NCBI RefSeq assembly: GCF_013184525.1
Contig: NZ_JAAOIZ010000005.1
Span: forward strand, 558,001-622,000
Length of the DNA stretch: 64,000 nt
Source of the DNA: Chryseobacterium sp. LAM-KRS1
GTDB lineage: Bacteria; Bacteroidota; Bacteroidia; Flavobacteriales; Weeksellaceae
Reading direction: 5' to 3'
Below, one piece after another: positions 36,589 to 46,579 of the stretch. The notes beneath the pieces are model-generated. The model saw only the letters and a program-made list of their open reading frames with translations, ran no database searches and had not been told where the DNA came from. Each line of letters starts with the position of its first letter. Within the stretch, counting starts at the first letter, position 1. The translations under genes were made by a program, and so were the position numbers.

Positions 36589-38913
36589 ATGAACGAAAAA
36601 ACTTCACTATGGAAAAAAATAACAGGTTGGTTTCAACGTTTAGAAAACTCGATTGCTCCAAGCCGTCAGACATTAAAAGCAAGCGGGTATGGCATTCTTT
36701 TGAGTTCCTGTATTTTTTTCATTCTGGTATCCGCGGATAAATTCCTTCCTGCCATAGGATGGGGAAATTTCATTTTATTTCTGCTGATTTCACTTCTGGT
36801 AAGTTACCTTATTGGCGGATTAATAGGCTGGTTGACCGGCTTAATAGGCAGAACACCTTCTAATTTCAGACATGCAATCGGTTTTACCCTGTTTTTTTTC
36901 TTCTATCTTATTTTAATTACATCTACATTTCGCTGGGTATTGATTGTATTTCTTGTTCTTTTTCCTTCTCTTACCTTTGGAGCTTTGTTCTATTGGAGAT
37001 CCAAATCTAAAACAAGCTGGTCATTGCGTCAGAAAATACTTACCGCAACTTCACTTTTTATTGGAATTCTTGGAATCGTGATTGGCGGTTATATTTATTT
37101 GGATTCGGGGAATACTCCTTCAGCAGTTAAAAATTATAAAATGTCCGGGAAACTTCCCCTCCCGATCAATGCTCCTGACCCTTCCCTTCCGGGAAAATAC
37201 AAAGTAGCTTTCCTTACTTACGGATCGGGAAAAGATAAACACCGTACGATCTATGGCCGGGATGTAAATATTAAAACAGCTTCTGTAGACGGCTCCCTAC
37301 TTCTTAACTCATGGGATGGAATGTCCGGTAAACTCCGTACACGCTATTTTGGATTTGATAAAACGCAACTTCCCCTGAATGCAATGGTTTGGTATCCTGA
37401 AAATCTCAATGGAAAGGCTCCTTTGGTATTGATCGTTCATGGCAATCATCTGGCCCAGGACTGGTCTGAAAAAGGATATGATTATCTGGGTAAGCTTCTG
37501 GCAAGCAAAGGATATATCGTAGCATCCGTTGATGAAAATTTCCTGAATACAAGTTTTACGGATATCGACCAAAAAGGATTCAAAGACGAAAACGGAGCAA
37601 GAGGCTGGCTGATGCTTAAACATCTGCAGCTTTGGAGAAAATGGGGTCAGGATCCTCGTAATCCGTTTTTTAACAGGATCAATATGGATCAGATTGCGCT
37701 CATAGGACATTCCAGAGGCGGGGAAGCCATGTCGCACGCTGCGCTGTTCAATAAGCTGCCTTATTTTCCTGATAATGCCAATGAAAGATTCGATTTTAAT
37801 TTTAATATAAAAGCTTACATAGCTATTGCACCGGTGGATGGACAGTATCAGCCGGCATCTATTTTAGCACCCTTGGAAGACATCAATTATTTTGTCATCC
37901 AGGGAGTTCATGATATGGACATGCAGTCTTACGGCGGACTTGCCACATATAAACGGATTCAGTATTCACCGGATTATAAGGGATTCAAAGCTGGATTGTA
38001 TGTTCATCAGGCAAACCACGGACAGTTCAATACTTCATGGGGAAGCTATGATTCCAGCAGTCCGTATATCAATCAGTTCAATATGAAAAACCTGATGCCT
38101 GAAAAGGAACAACAACAGATTGCGAAAGTATACATATCCGCTTTTTTAGATGTTAACCTGAAAGGAGAAAACGTCTACAAACCTCTTTTTACAGATTACC
38201 GATATGGACGAAAATGGCTTCCGAACCATGTTTATTTCAATCAGTTTGAAGATAGTGAAACGACATTTGTTGCCCGTTATGAAGAAGATCTCAACTTATC
38301 TACCGCCACTTTAAAAGGTGTACAGATCACGGGTGAAAACCTTAGCTTATGGCGGGAAGCCCAGCAGAAGCTGATATGGAACAGTCAAATTTCAAGAGCT
38401 GCTTATATCGGCTGGAATCACAGTGAAACCGGTAATAAACCAGGAAAATATACTTTTACTTTCCCTGACAGCCTCCGCCAGGATTTAAAGGGCAAAGCAT
38501 TGGCATTTAATCTTGCAGAGAGCGATGAATCTTCGGTAGCAGCCCGGAAAGGAAAAAAAGAAACTAAAAAGGAGGAGTCCGTAAAAAAAGATCTGCAAAA
38601 AAAGGCCATCGATTTCAGTATTGAGCTGACGGATCAAAACGGAAAAAAAGCACATTTCCTTTTGAGTGACTGTGCACCTTTACAACCTCAACTGAAAAAG
38701 AACTTAACCAAATTCAGTTTTTTCAATGATAATCCTGATGCAGAATCTATTCCAGACTATTTTTATTTTGACCTTGATACCGTCAGAAAAAAGTATCCGG
38801 AACTGGATCTGGATAAGCTGAAATCGATCTCATTGATCTTTGATAAAACTCCGGAAGGCGTAGTTATTCTGGATGACATCAGCTTTGTTAAACTTCCTAC
38901 TTCTACCCGTTAA
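36589..38913 (+). CDS. Membrane alpha/beta hydrolase (774 aa)
   Basis: The first 170 residues hold about five membrane helices; the rest faces one side of the membrane. The hydrolase core has the oxyanion strand VLIVHGNH, nucleophile serine near residue 375 in GHSRGGEAMSH, DMDMQSYGGL and HQANHGQFN with the likely histidine. A C-terminal region (about 540-774) is beta-rich and holds a very basic lysine stretch (RKGKKETKKEESVKKDLQKK). The core resembles dienelactone hydrolase/chlorophyllase-like serine hydrolases, but the substrate is unknown and no close relative is named here. Confidence 0.78.
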   Translation: MNEKTSLWKKITGWFQRLENSIAPSRQTLKASGYGILLSSCIFFILVSADKFLPAIGWGNFILFLLISLLVSYLIGGLIGWLTGLIGRTPSNFRHAIGFTLFFFFYLILITSTFRWVLIVFLVLFPSLTFGALFYWRSKSKTSWSLRQKILTATSLFIGILGIVIGGYIYLDSGNTPSAVKNYKMSGKLPLPINAPDPSLPGKYKVAFLTYGSGKDKHRTIYGRDVNIKTASVDGSLLLNSWDGMSGKLRTRYFGFDKTQLPLNAMVWYPENLNGKAPLVLIVHGNHLAQDWSEKGYDYLGKLLASKGYIVASVDENFLNTSFTDIDQKGFKDENGARGWLMLKHLQLWRKWGQDPRNPFFNRINMDQIALIGHSRGGEAMSHAALFNKLPYFPDNANERFDFNFNIKAYIAIAPVDGQYQPASILAPLEDINYFVIQGVHDMDMQSYGGLATYKRIQYSPDYKGFKAGLYVHQANHGQFNTSWGSYDSSSPYINQFNMKNLMPEKEQQQIAKVYISAFLDVNLKGENVYKPLFTDYRYGRKWLPNHVYFNQFEDSETTFVARYEEDLNLSTATLKGVQITGENLSLWREAQQKLIWNSQISRAAYIGWNHSETGNKPGKYTFTFPDSLRQDLKGKALAFNLAESDESSVAARKGKKETKKEESVKKDLQKKAIDFSIELTDQNGKKAHFLLSDCAPLQPQLKKNLTKFSFFNDNPDAESIPDYFYFDLDTVRKKYPELDLDKLKSISLIFDKTPEGVVILDDISFVKLPTSTR

Positions 38914-38942
38914 TCTATTGACCCTAAAAAACTAAATATTCT

Positions 38943-39287
38943 ATGGACATTAAAAATTTTGCCAACCTTTGGATCAATTCCTGGAATTCTCATAATTTAG
39001 AAGACATCCTGAGCCATTATGCAGATGATATCGAGATCACTACTCCGATGATCAAAACATTCACATCAGGTGAAGATACCCTTAAAGGAAAAGAAGCTGT
39101 TAGAGAATATTGGGGACGTGCTCTTGAGAAGGTACCCGATTTGCATTTTGAGCTGTATGATGTCACTTACGGTATCAATTCCGTTGCATTGTATTACCAA
39201 TCTATTATGAACAAAAAAGCAATTGAGGTGATGTTCTTTAATGATGAGGGCAAGGTGAAAAGGATGCATGCATTTTATACTGATTAA
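38943..39287 (+). CDS. SnoaL/NTF2-like protein
   Basis: A 114-residue protein of the NTF2-like fold (FANLWINSWNSHNLEDILSHYADDIEITTPM, LKGKEAVREYW, HAFYTD). These are small cone-shaped enzymes or binding proteins such as ketosteroid isomerase relatives; substrate cannot be predicted. It lies 29 bp after the membrane hydrolase gene and probably belongs to the same transcript. Confidence 0.8.
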   Translation: MDIKNFANLWINSWNSHNLEDILSHYADDIEITTPMIKTFTSGEDTLKGKEAVREYWGRALEKVPDLHFELYDVTYGINSVALYYQSIMNKKAIEVMFFNDEGKVKRMHAFYTD

Positions 39288-39294
39288 CAAAAAT

Positions 39295-39318
39295 AAACGA
39301 GCCAAAGCCCGTTTTATT
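39295..39318 (+). terminator. Bidirectional terminator
   Basis: AAACGAGC (39295-39302) pairs with GCCCGTTT (39307-39314) with one mismatch and a CAAA loop; T/A-rich flanks on both sides. It lies between the convergent SnoaL and antiporter genes. Confidence 0.65.
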
Positions 39319-39321
39319 GAT

Positions 39322-40905
39322 TTATAAAAGTCTGATTCTCTCTTCTTCCAGATCGATCTGATATATTTGCCAATTGATGTATTCTTCATGCAATTCAGGA
39401 TCTTTGTTAAGTCCCGATAAGAACTTACGCTGATTTTCCAGCAATTCGAGGTAATTCTGTTTGGTCCGTTCGGTCATTCTCAAATGTTCCGGCTGGCTTA
39501 TTTTATATTCCCACTGGTCAATCATCTTTTGTAAATGAGGATCTTCATACTCCCCCATTTTTTGTTTTTCTTTTAACAAACGTATTGTTTCTACCACAAG
39601 ATGGTTTTTAACTTTCATTTTTGCTTCATCCTCCGGTAATTCCCTGCCGTAATCAAACAGTTTCGAGCGTTCAATGATAAGAGGAAGAGTAAGCCCCTGG
39701 ATAAGAAGTGTAAAAAGTATCACTGTAAAGGTGACGAACAATATAAGATTTCTATGTGGAAAAGCTTCTCCGGTCGGTAAGGTCAACGGAATAGATAAAG
39801 CAGCGGCTAATGACACCACACCCCGCATTCCTGTCCAACCTAATAACAGCGGTAAGCCAAGTATTCTCCGGCGGCTTAAACCTCTTCCGGGAGCAACACT
39901 GGGTCTGAACATAACAGTTGCAATCAGTGCGGCATAAGAAGAGATCATCCGGGTAGCAATTAAAATTACCGTAACAAGGGCTCCATAAAAAATTGCTGTT
40001 CTTAAAGGAATTCCATCTGCCCTAAGCCCCTTCACAATTTCCGGAAGAGCTAATCCGATGATCATAAATACGATACCATTTAAAATAAAGATCAGCGCTT
40101 CCCAAAAACTGAGCCCTTTGATCCTGCTGGCGCTACTGAGAAAAGTGAGCCTCCGGGTGGATAAAAACAATCCACCAGCGACTACGGCCAGCACACCTGA
40201 ACTATGTGCCTGTTCAGCCACCCAATACAGCAGATAGGATTCCACCAGTGTAAATACAATATCTGAAGGTGCATCCGTAGGCAGTCTTTTATGAGCCTGA
40301 ATAAAAAGCCATCCTCCTAAAAGTCCGATTCCTATTCCTCCTATAACCATCCAGAAGAAATCCGTAATCGCCGTCTGGAAAATAAATTGTCCCGTTCCTA
40401 TAGCTACTAAAGCAAAGCGGACAATAATAAGCGATGAGGCATCGTTCAGTAAGCTTTCACCTTCCAGAACTGCGGAGGTGGATTTTGGAATTCTCACAAA
40501 CTTCATTATTGCTCCCGTACTAACCGCGTCGGGAGGCGATACAATTCCTCCTAACAGAAAACCTAATGCAAGGGTAAAACCCGGAATAAAATAATTAGAT
40601 ATCAATGCAACTGTGAGCGCGGAAAAAAATACAACCAGAAACGCAAAACTTCCAATGATCCGCCACCACTTTTTCATTTCTTTAAATGAAATACTCCATG
40701 CAGCTTCAAAGAGAATAGGCGGCAGGAAAATAAAGAATATAAGGTCCGGATCAATCTGTATGCCTGGCAGCCCGGGAATAAAACTGATCAGCAGTCCGGC
40801 AACAACAAGAAGTATGGGATATGCAATTCTCAGTTTTTCAGCCAACATTTCGATCAATACAATTGCTATAATCAAGGCTAACATGAAAGGTAATAGTTCG
40901 TGCAT
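39322..40905 (-). CDS. Na+/H+ antiporter, CPA1 family (second copy)
   Basis: The ATG giving MHELLPFMLALIIAIV is chosen because it aligns with the start of the paralog at 1894-3471; the longer frame adds 26 non-membrane residues. The 527-residue protein repeats the whole motif set (FLPPILFEAAWSI, GGIVSPPDAVSTGAI, GESLLNDASSLI, GMRGVVSLAAALSIP) and the acidic-basic tail (LPEDEAKMKVKNHL…QIDLEEERIRLL). About two thirds of residues look identical to the first copy by eye. It exchanges monovalent cations for protons in the inner membrane. Confidence 0.92.
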   Translation of the reverse strand: MHELLPFMLALIIAIVLIEMLAEKLRIAYPILLVVAGLLISFIPGLPGIQIDPDLIFFIFLPPILFEAAWSISFKEMKKWWRIIGSFAFLVVFFSALTVALISNYFIPGFTLALGFLLGGIVSPPDAVSTGAIMKFVRIPKSTSAVLEGESLLNDASSLIIVRFALVAIGTGQFIFQTAITDFFWMVIGGIGIGLLGGWLFIQAHKRLPTDAPSDIVFTLVESYLLYWVAEQAHSSGVLAVVAGGLFLSTRRLTFLSSASRIKGLSFWEALIFILNGIVFMIIGLALPEIVKGLRADGIPLRTAIFYGALVTVILIATRMISSYAALIATVMFRPSVAPGRGLSRRRILGLPLLLGWTGMRGVVSLAAALSIPLTLPTGEAFPHRNLILFVTFTVILFTLLIQGLTLPLIIERSKLFDYGRELPEDEAKMKVKNHLVVETIRLLKEKQKMGEYEDPHLQKMIDQWEYKISQPEHLRMTERTKQNYLELLENQRKFLSGLNKDPELHEEYINWQIYQIDLEEERIRLL

Positions 40906-41133
40906 ATTCGTTACTCGTTGTTTGAAATAGTTATTTGAAATGATACGGATTTTAAAAATAGTATTTTCGGAGATTACTTTCAAGAAAAATTATGTATAAC
41001 ACTTAAAATCAAGGCAATTCTTCTCTTATTAAAAAAATTATGGCTTACATTTATTAAAAATTTTTATTCACTATTTTATCAAAAACCTCTTAATAATGAG
41101 AAATCATTATTTATTCAAACTACATAACCAAAT

Positions 41134-41973
41134 ATGATGAAAACAGTAGAAATCAAAACCAATGAAGGGTATCGTGTTTCTGCCCATATTTACGAAATTC
41201 CTGACAGTAAAAATATTCTGATCATATCATCAGCCACCGGAGTAAAACAATCTTATTATAAAAAGTTTGCGCAGTTCCTTTCTGATCATGGAGTTTCAGT
41301 CATTACTTTTGACTACCTTGGTATAGGAGAATCTCTTAAAAAGCCTATTCAAAAACTGAATAATGGTGCTTCAGACTGGGGAAAAACCGATTTGCATGCT
41401 GTAACGGAATACACTAAAAAGAATTATCCGGACCAGAATATCATTTTATTGGGGCACAGTATCGGAGGTCAGCTTATCGGGTTATCATCATCTTCCACAG
41501 AGGCTGGTAAAATTATTCTTGTCGCAGCCCAGAGCGGATACTGGAAATTCTGGAAAGGGTTTCAAAAATATAAGTTATGGACTTATTGGAAAGCGATGTT
41601 TCCTCTACTAATCAACTTTTTTAATTATCTTCCCTCCAAAAGAATCAGCGGTATGGAAAATTTACCTAAGAATGTTGCCAAACAATGGGGAAAATGGTGT
41701 TTGTCGCCTAATTATCTTTTTGATCATATTCCGAAGCAGGATCTATTTTTCAAAAACATCACAACCCCTTTAATTTCTGTTAGCATTGAAGATGATCATT
41801 TTGCCCCCAGAAAAGCCGTTGACTGGCTCAGTAAAAAATATGAAAGCGCAGATCTGACCAGAATTCATCTGGTTCCAAAAGATTTTAATACTGATACTAT
41901 CGGGCATTTTGGCATTTTCCGTGAACAATTCAAAGACAATATATGGCCATTATTTTTACGGGAAATAATTTAA
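41134..41973 (+). CDS. Alpha/beta hydrolase, COG4757-like
   Basis: A 279-residue cytosolic hydrolase without signal peptide. It has ILIISSATGVKQSYYKKFAQFLSDHGVSVITFDYLGIGES, nucleophile serine in LLGHSIGGQ, a late Asp in SIEDDHFAP and the histidine in GHFGIF. This fits the COG4757 group of predicted hydrolases. The start could be either of two adjacent ATGs. Substrate is unknown; the gene stands alone. Confidence 0.82.
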   Translation: MMKTVEIKTNEGYRVSAHIYEIPDSKNILIISSATGVKQSYYKKFAQFLSDHGVSVITFDYLGIGESLKKPIQKLNNGASDWGKTDLHAVTEYTKKNYPDQNIILLGHSIGGQLIGLSSSSTEAGKIILVAAQSGYWKFWKGFQKYKLWTYWKAMFPLLINFFNYLPSKRISGMENLPKNVAKQWGKWCLSPNYLFDHIPKQDLFFKNITTPLISVSIEDDHFAPRKAVDWLSKKYESADLTRIHLVPKDFNTDTIGHFGIFREQFKDNIWPLFLREII

Positions 41974-42037
41974 GAAAAGTACAGTGTTAAAGTCCGTCCA
42001 TAAACATACAAATCAGACACATAAAGTACATGAACAT

Positions 42038-42922
42038 TTATTTGTTCAACTTACTATACACTAAGTCCGTTATTTTTGCTATTACATCATCATTGGTCTT
42101 ATTGTCTTCATGGGAGTCGGATATAAATACGGCAATACTGAAAGATTTACCATCCTGAAGATTTACAATTCCAATATCATTACATGCCCGGAGCACACCA
42201 TTGTCCCTGCCTGATGTTCCTGATTTATGAAATGATTTTGTTTTATTTTGTATCAATCCCTGTATTCTGGTATTTGTTACCGAATGTTCCATTCCGTTTT
42301 TTAGCAGATCAAAACTTTCGTGAGATAATATTTTCTTCTTTTCAACCTGATAAAGGATTTTTGTAGCAAAACCAGGGGTAATCCTATTTGATTCAAAGTC
42401 TTTTAAAGGACTGGTATAATCATACATAATACTGAAATCTCCCGGATTTCCCATGTGAATTTCATGGATAAAAGTATTGAGGCCGCCAAAGCTTCCGGGA
42501 ACATGATTCGCAAGCTTATCGAATATATTATTATCACTACGTTTAAGCATAAAAGAGACGGACTGTTTAAGAGACATTGTTGTCCCCTGGGGAATACTAT
42601 CTCTCAGAGGGCTATAGGTATCTGGTCTTAAATCTTCTTTAGAAAATACAACCTGTTGATTCAGATTCATCTTTCCCTGATCTACAAGATGTAAAATATA
42701 AAGACCTAAAAAGTATTTTGATACACTGTATAGCCTGTATTTCTTATCATTATTAATCTTAACTAATTCATTTCCTTCATTATTTCTGACAGAAACTCCT
42801 ATGTCCATTTTTTTGCCATCTATCAATTTATTGATGTCATTTGTTAAATTTGTTTCCACAGAAGTACTCCTGCACGACGTCATAAAAATGACCAGCAAAA
42901 AATACATAAACGCTTTTTTCAT
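42038..42922 (-). CDS. Class A beta-lactamase-like lipoprotein
   Basis: A 294-residue exported protein with a lipobox-type signal (IFMTSCRS). It keeps the SxxK nucleophile (YSVSK), the SDN loop (KRSDNN) and the KSG box (HKSGTSGRDNG), and the arrangement resembles the Bacteroidota A2 group (CfxA, CepA, CGA, CIA). The omega loop is shorter than in CfxA (IMYDYTSPLKDFESNRITP) and no glutamate stands where Glu166 would be expected. Without that residue the acyl-enzyme would not be hydrolysed quickly, so it may bind beta-lactams rather than destroy them. Resistance should not be assumed. Confidence 0.83.
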   Translation of the reverse strand: MKKAFMYFLLVIFMTSCRSTSVETNLTNDINKLIDGKKMDIGVSVRNNEGNELVKINNDKKYRLYSVSKYFLGLYILHLVDQGKMNLNQQVVFSKEDLRPDTYSPLRDSIPQGTTMSLKQSVSFMLKRSDNNIFDKLANHVPGSFGGLNTFIHEIHMGNPGDFSIMYDYTSPLKDFESNRITPGFATKILYQVEKKKILSHESFDLLKNGMEHSVTNTRIQGLIQNKTKSFHKSGTSGRDNGVLRACNDIGIVNLQDGKSFSIAVFISDSHEDNKTNDDVIAKITDLVYSKLNK

Positions 42923-43063
42923 CTGAATGTGTTTGTTTTTATTATTGTTTTCTATTTTAAATTTTTAGTTTTTCCGGATTCCATTCAACCTATCATCTAA
43001 AACATTCGTATAAGATTCACAAAATCAAAATCTTAAAAACCTCTACCTTAATCAAACTAAAAA

Positions 43064-43423
43064 CTATTCATAATAATGCCCCACCTCTATCATCAGGTTT
43101 TCATAGCTGAAATAAAAACCAAAGCTATCCCTTATTTTGCGGGGTTCCTGTTCTCCTACGATACCTCCTGTTTTTAAACGTTGGTATATATAATTAACCT
43201 GTTCTATGGTGTCCAGCATAAATCCTATGTGAAAGGCTTCGGGGTAAGCAGGAGTTCCTTCTCGGTTTTTCATCAATACCAGTGTAAAATTACCTTCTCC
43301 CTTTAATACACTAACGATATAATCTCCTTTTACATCTACACATTTAAAACCGAAATAGGTCTGAAAGAATTTTGTTGTCTTTTCAACATTGGCAACAACT
43401 AAATTGATATGATTAAGCTTCAT
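43064..43423 (-). CDS. VOC-family (glyoxalase/bleomycin-resistance-like) protein
   Basis: A 119-residue single vicinal-oxygen-chelate domain (MKLNHINLVVANVEKTTKFFQTYFGFKCV, ending LMIEVGHYYE). The histidine at position 4 and the late glutamate in IEVGHYY are metal-ligand candidates. Specific substrate is unknown. Confidence 0.8.
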   Translation of the reverse strand: MKLNHINLVVANVEKTTKFFQTYFGFKCVDVKGDYIVSVLKGEGNFTLVLMKNREGTPAYPEAFHIGFMLDTIEQVNYIYQRLKTGGIVGEQEPRKIRDSFGFYFSYENLMIEVGHYYE

Positions 43424-43805
43424 CTTCTTTTTGTTAAAAAGTGAATTTAGCTATTATTTTTTAATTTAAAATATAGATTCAATAGATTATTTAATAATCA
43501 AGCGCTAACGATTACGCTTTTTCTCTATTGCTTATCCCTGTATTTGTACATATTCAGCCTCATTTCATGTCTATTTTGATCAGGAATCAATATTTAAGAT
43601 CACCTATATTTTGCTTTATCACAATAACCGGGTCTTATCTAATTTCCAGTATTAATATTTCGCAAACTAACCATGAATTATGGTTTTGATATTAAAAATT
43701 GTATTAATTTCACATTCAATATCGCTTAATGAAATTTTGAAAGAGGATTTTCTAAACTAAAACTTGAATCCATCCTTATCTATATTTGACTTCAACAATT
43801 ATAAA
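43424..43805. other. Divergent intergenic region, VOC gene / ppk1
   Basis: About 380 bases. A small imperfect hairpin (AAGCGCTAA-CGA-TTACGCTT, 43500-43519) followed by T residues is the only structure seen. No promoter box could be assigned. Confidence 0.45.
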
Positions 43806-45830
43806 ATGCCTAAAAAATATATATTTCCATCCGAATTGTCCTGGTTATCTTTTAATGACTGTGTTTTACAGGAAGCGGCTGATAAAACCAATCCTCTGTA
43901 TGAAAGAATAAAATTCCTTGCCATTCATTCTTCTAATCTTGATGAATTTTATAGGGTAAAGATCAGCGATCTTCATTCTATTCCTGAAAAAAGCAATTTG
44001 TTTGAGAAGGTTAATAAGGAAATTAACCGCCAGCAGAATACATTCGGTTCGATATGGAAAAAGCAGATTATCCCGGAACTTCAGGAAAATAAGATCATCT
44101 ATTACGAAAACCAGCCGTTGCTCCCCCTGCATACAGAGGAGATCGACAGTTACTTTAAAACAACCATCCTTTCTTATATCCAAATTGTTTATTTGTCAGA
44201 AGACGAAAATCAGGAGTATTTTTTAAATAACAGGCAGCTTTACTTATTGATCCGGCTAAAAAATACAAATGGCGAAATCACTTATTGTTACATCAATATA
44301 CCAGCTGATAAGCTGAACCGGTATAAATTACTGAGCCCTGTAAAAGGAAAAAATTACATCATATCCATAGACACAATAATTAAAAAATGTCTGCATTATA
44401 TATTCCCTGACCAGAAAACCTCTACAGCATTTGCTATTAAACTTAACCGGGATGAAAATTACCTGATTGAGGACGAAGCTAGCGGAAATCTGGTTTCCAA
44501 GATCAAAAAGAAACTGCAGGAAAGAAAATCGGGTTCATCTACAAGATTCCTGTATGATTTTAATATGCCTGAAGAAATGAGAAAGCTATGTAAAAATGCA
44601 TTCCATCTGAAGGACTACGAAATGATTGAAGGTGGCACTCATCATAATTTTTTTGATCTGTTTAAGTTTCCTAATCCCAATTTTCCGGATCTTCAGAACG
44701 AAAATTTCCCACCGCTGAAATATTTTCCGTTTGAAACCAAGAAATCAATATTTGAAGTCATTGGTGAAGAAAACCAGCTGCTCCATTTCCCATATCAATC
44801 TTATCATTATGTTCTACAGTTTTTTAACGAGGCTGCTATTCATAAAGATGTAACGGAAATAAAAGTAACCCTGTACCGCATATCTTCACAGTCTCTCATC
44901 GCTAATGCTCTTATCAGCGCTGCAAAAAATGGAAAAAAAGTAACTGTTTTTGTTGAGGTAAAAGCCAGATTCGATGAGAATAATAACCTTTTCTGGGCCA
45001 ATGAAATGCAAAGGGCCGGAATCAGGATCATTTACAGTATGCCTAATCTTAAAGTACATGCCAAGGTGGCTCTATTAACCTTAAAAAATGCAGGAAAGAC
45101 AAAGAATTATGCTTACCTATCAACAGGAAATTTCAATGAAAATACAGCAGAAACATACACCGATTTTGGCTTTTTCACCTCTCAAAAAGAATATACGGAT
45201 GATCTGAAGCAGGTATTCAGGTTTTTTAAAACCAAAGAAAAAAATTACCCTATTTCTAATTTATGGGTCGCAGGATTTAATCTGAAAGAAAATATCCTAC
45301 AGCATATTGATATTGAAATACAAAATGTTGAGAATGGCAAGAAAGGAGCAGTATTCATGAAGATCAACGGTCTTAATGATAAGGAAATTATCAGTAAACT
45401 GATCGAAGCCAACAACGCAAAAGTTGAAATTACCCTTATTGTGAGGGGAATCTGCACTCTGTTGCCGGGAATTAAAGGTTATACGGAAAACATCAAGATT
45501 TACAGGATTGTAGACCGTTATCTTGAACACTCCCGTATCTATCGATTTCACAATGATGGAGCAGAAAAAATTTACCTTTCTTCGGCAGATATGCTTAGCA
45601 GGAATCTCAACCGCAGAATAGAAGTTGCCTTTCCTATAAAGGATAAAAAAATCATGCAGGAGATTAACGCTATTATCAATATGGAGCTGAATGACCATAC
45701 CAAAAAGAGGATCATTAACAGTAAAGGCCAGAGTACTTCCGAAGACCAGGCTGGGCAACCGGATAGCTCATCTCAACGGGCTACTTATCTTTGGTACAAA
45801 AAGAAAGAGAAAAAGTCAAAGAAAAAATAA
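43806..45830 (+). CDS. ppk1: Polyphosphate kinase 1
   Basis: About 674 residues. The ATG giving MPKKYIFPSELSWLSFN is chosen since it starts at the conserved PPK N-terminal helix; the frame extends 14 residues further to a TTG. The enzyme makes polyphosphate from ATP. Landmarks are RELSW-like SELSWLSFNDCVLQEA, FPYQSYHYVLQFFNEAA, the phosphohistidine region NLKVHAKVALL with the following YLSTGNFNENTAETYTDFGFF, and the second histidine in RYLEHSRIYRF. The C-terminus ends in a basic tail. It converges with the phosphopantetheinyl transferase gene with a 5-bp gap and no terminator between. Confidence 0.94.
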   Translation: MPKKYIFPSELSWLSFNDCVLQEAADKTNPLYERIKFLAIHSSNLDEFYRVKISDLHSIPEKSNLFEKVNKEINRQQNTFGSIWKKQIIPELQENKIIYYENQPLLPLHTEEIDSYFKTTILSYIQIVYLSEDENQEYFLNNRQLYLLIRLKNTNGEITYCYINIPADKLNRYKLLSPVKGKNYIISIDTIIKKCLHYIFPDQKTSTAFAIKLNRDENYLIEDEASGNLVSKIKKKLQERKSGSSTRFLYDFNMPEEMRKLCKNAFHLKDYEMIEGGTHHNFFDLFKFPNPNFPDLQNENFPPLKYFPFETKKSIFEVIGEENQLLHFPYQSYHYVLQFFNEAAIHKDVTEIKVTLYRISSQSLIANALISAAKNGKKVTVFVEVKARFDENNNLFWANEMQRAGIRIIYSMPNLKVHAKVALLTLKNAGKTKNYAYLSTGNFNENTAETYTDFGFFTSQKEYTDDLKQVFRFFKTKEKNYPISNLWVAGFNLKENILQHIDIEIQNVENGKKGAVFMKINGLNDKEIISKLIEANNAKVEITLIVRGICTLLPGIKGYTENIKIYRIVDRYLEHSRIYRFHNDGAEKIYLSSADMLSRNLNRRIEVAFPIKDKKIMQEINAIINMELNDHTKKRIINSKGQSTSEDQAGQPDSSSQRATYLWYKKKEKKSKKK

Positions 45831-45835
45831 CTGTT

Positions 45836-46579
45836 CTACAAACACAATCGTGAAATCACTGCTGTATCCAAACTACTTTTTTTAGGTAATACAATGGACC
45901 ATGCATGTCCTTTTGACACCCAGGATATGGATTGATATTGAGGAAAATTGATAAAGTTGCAAACGATAACGTTTCCTTTATGCTCAATATCCTCAATTTC
46001 ATATAAATGAAAAGGAGTCATAAGACCGGTTTTCAGGACTTTGGACAGGGCTTCTTTAATCGTCCATAAAACAGTAAGACTTTTGTTTTCATCACCATCA
46101 ATATCCAAAAGCTTATCTTTCTCATGAGGAGTAATAACTCCTTTAATGGTATCTGATTGCTCTGCACTAACAGCTTCTACGTCTACCCCCATCGGATGTC
46201 CTTCCGGAAATACCACAGCTATCCCCATTTCTGTAGTATGAGAAATACTTAATTGGATATTTCCCGCTCCGGATAAATGAAGAACGGGCTGCTGGAATAT
46301 TCCGGAAACTATTTTTGTATCTGGTAAAACAACTTCATTCATAAATGCACTTAATGCAGTTTTGGCAGCGTATCTACCCAGCAAATAACTGTGCTGAACT
46401 TTAGGTAACTTTAATGTACCAAAAAAGTCCAGTTCTTCCTGATGCAAAAAAGAATGTCGTATTTCTTTCAAGTGAGCCAGCGAGTGCTGAGTTACTGCAA
46501 TAGCAGCAGGATACAAACCATCTGCTCTCTGTAAAGCTAATTTTTCAACTGCACTATTATTTTGTATGGATACATTCAT
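45836..46579 (-). CDS. 4'-phosphopantetheinyl transferase, Sfp type
   Basis: A 247-residue enzyme that moves the phosphopantetheine arm from CoA to a carrier-protein serine. The two core motifs MGVDVEAV and WTIKEALSKVLKTG are present, along with LSISHTTEMGIAV, and the length fits the Sfp group rather than AcpS. It lies directly after the NRPS/RiPP operon and is the obvious activator of the NRPS carrier domain (S986 of that protein). It is separated from the operon by a terminator and about 490 bp, so it has its own promoter. Confidence 0.9.
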   Translation of the reverse strand: MNVSIQNNSAVEKLALQRADGLYPAAIAVTQHSLAHLKEIRHSFLHQEELDFFGTLKLPKVQHSYLLGRYAAKTALSAFMNEVVLPDTKIVSGIFQQPVLHLSGAGNIQLSISHTTEMGIAVVFPEGHPMGVDVEAVSAEQSDTIKGVITPHEKDKLLDIDGDENKSLTVLWTIKEALSKVLKTGLMTPFHLYEIEDIEHKGNVIVCNFINFPQYQSISWVSKGHAWSIVLPKKSSLDTAVISRLCL

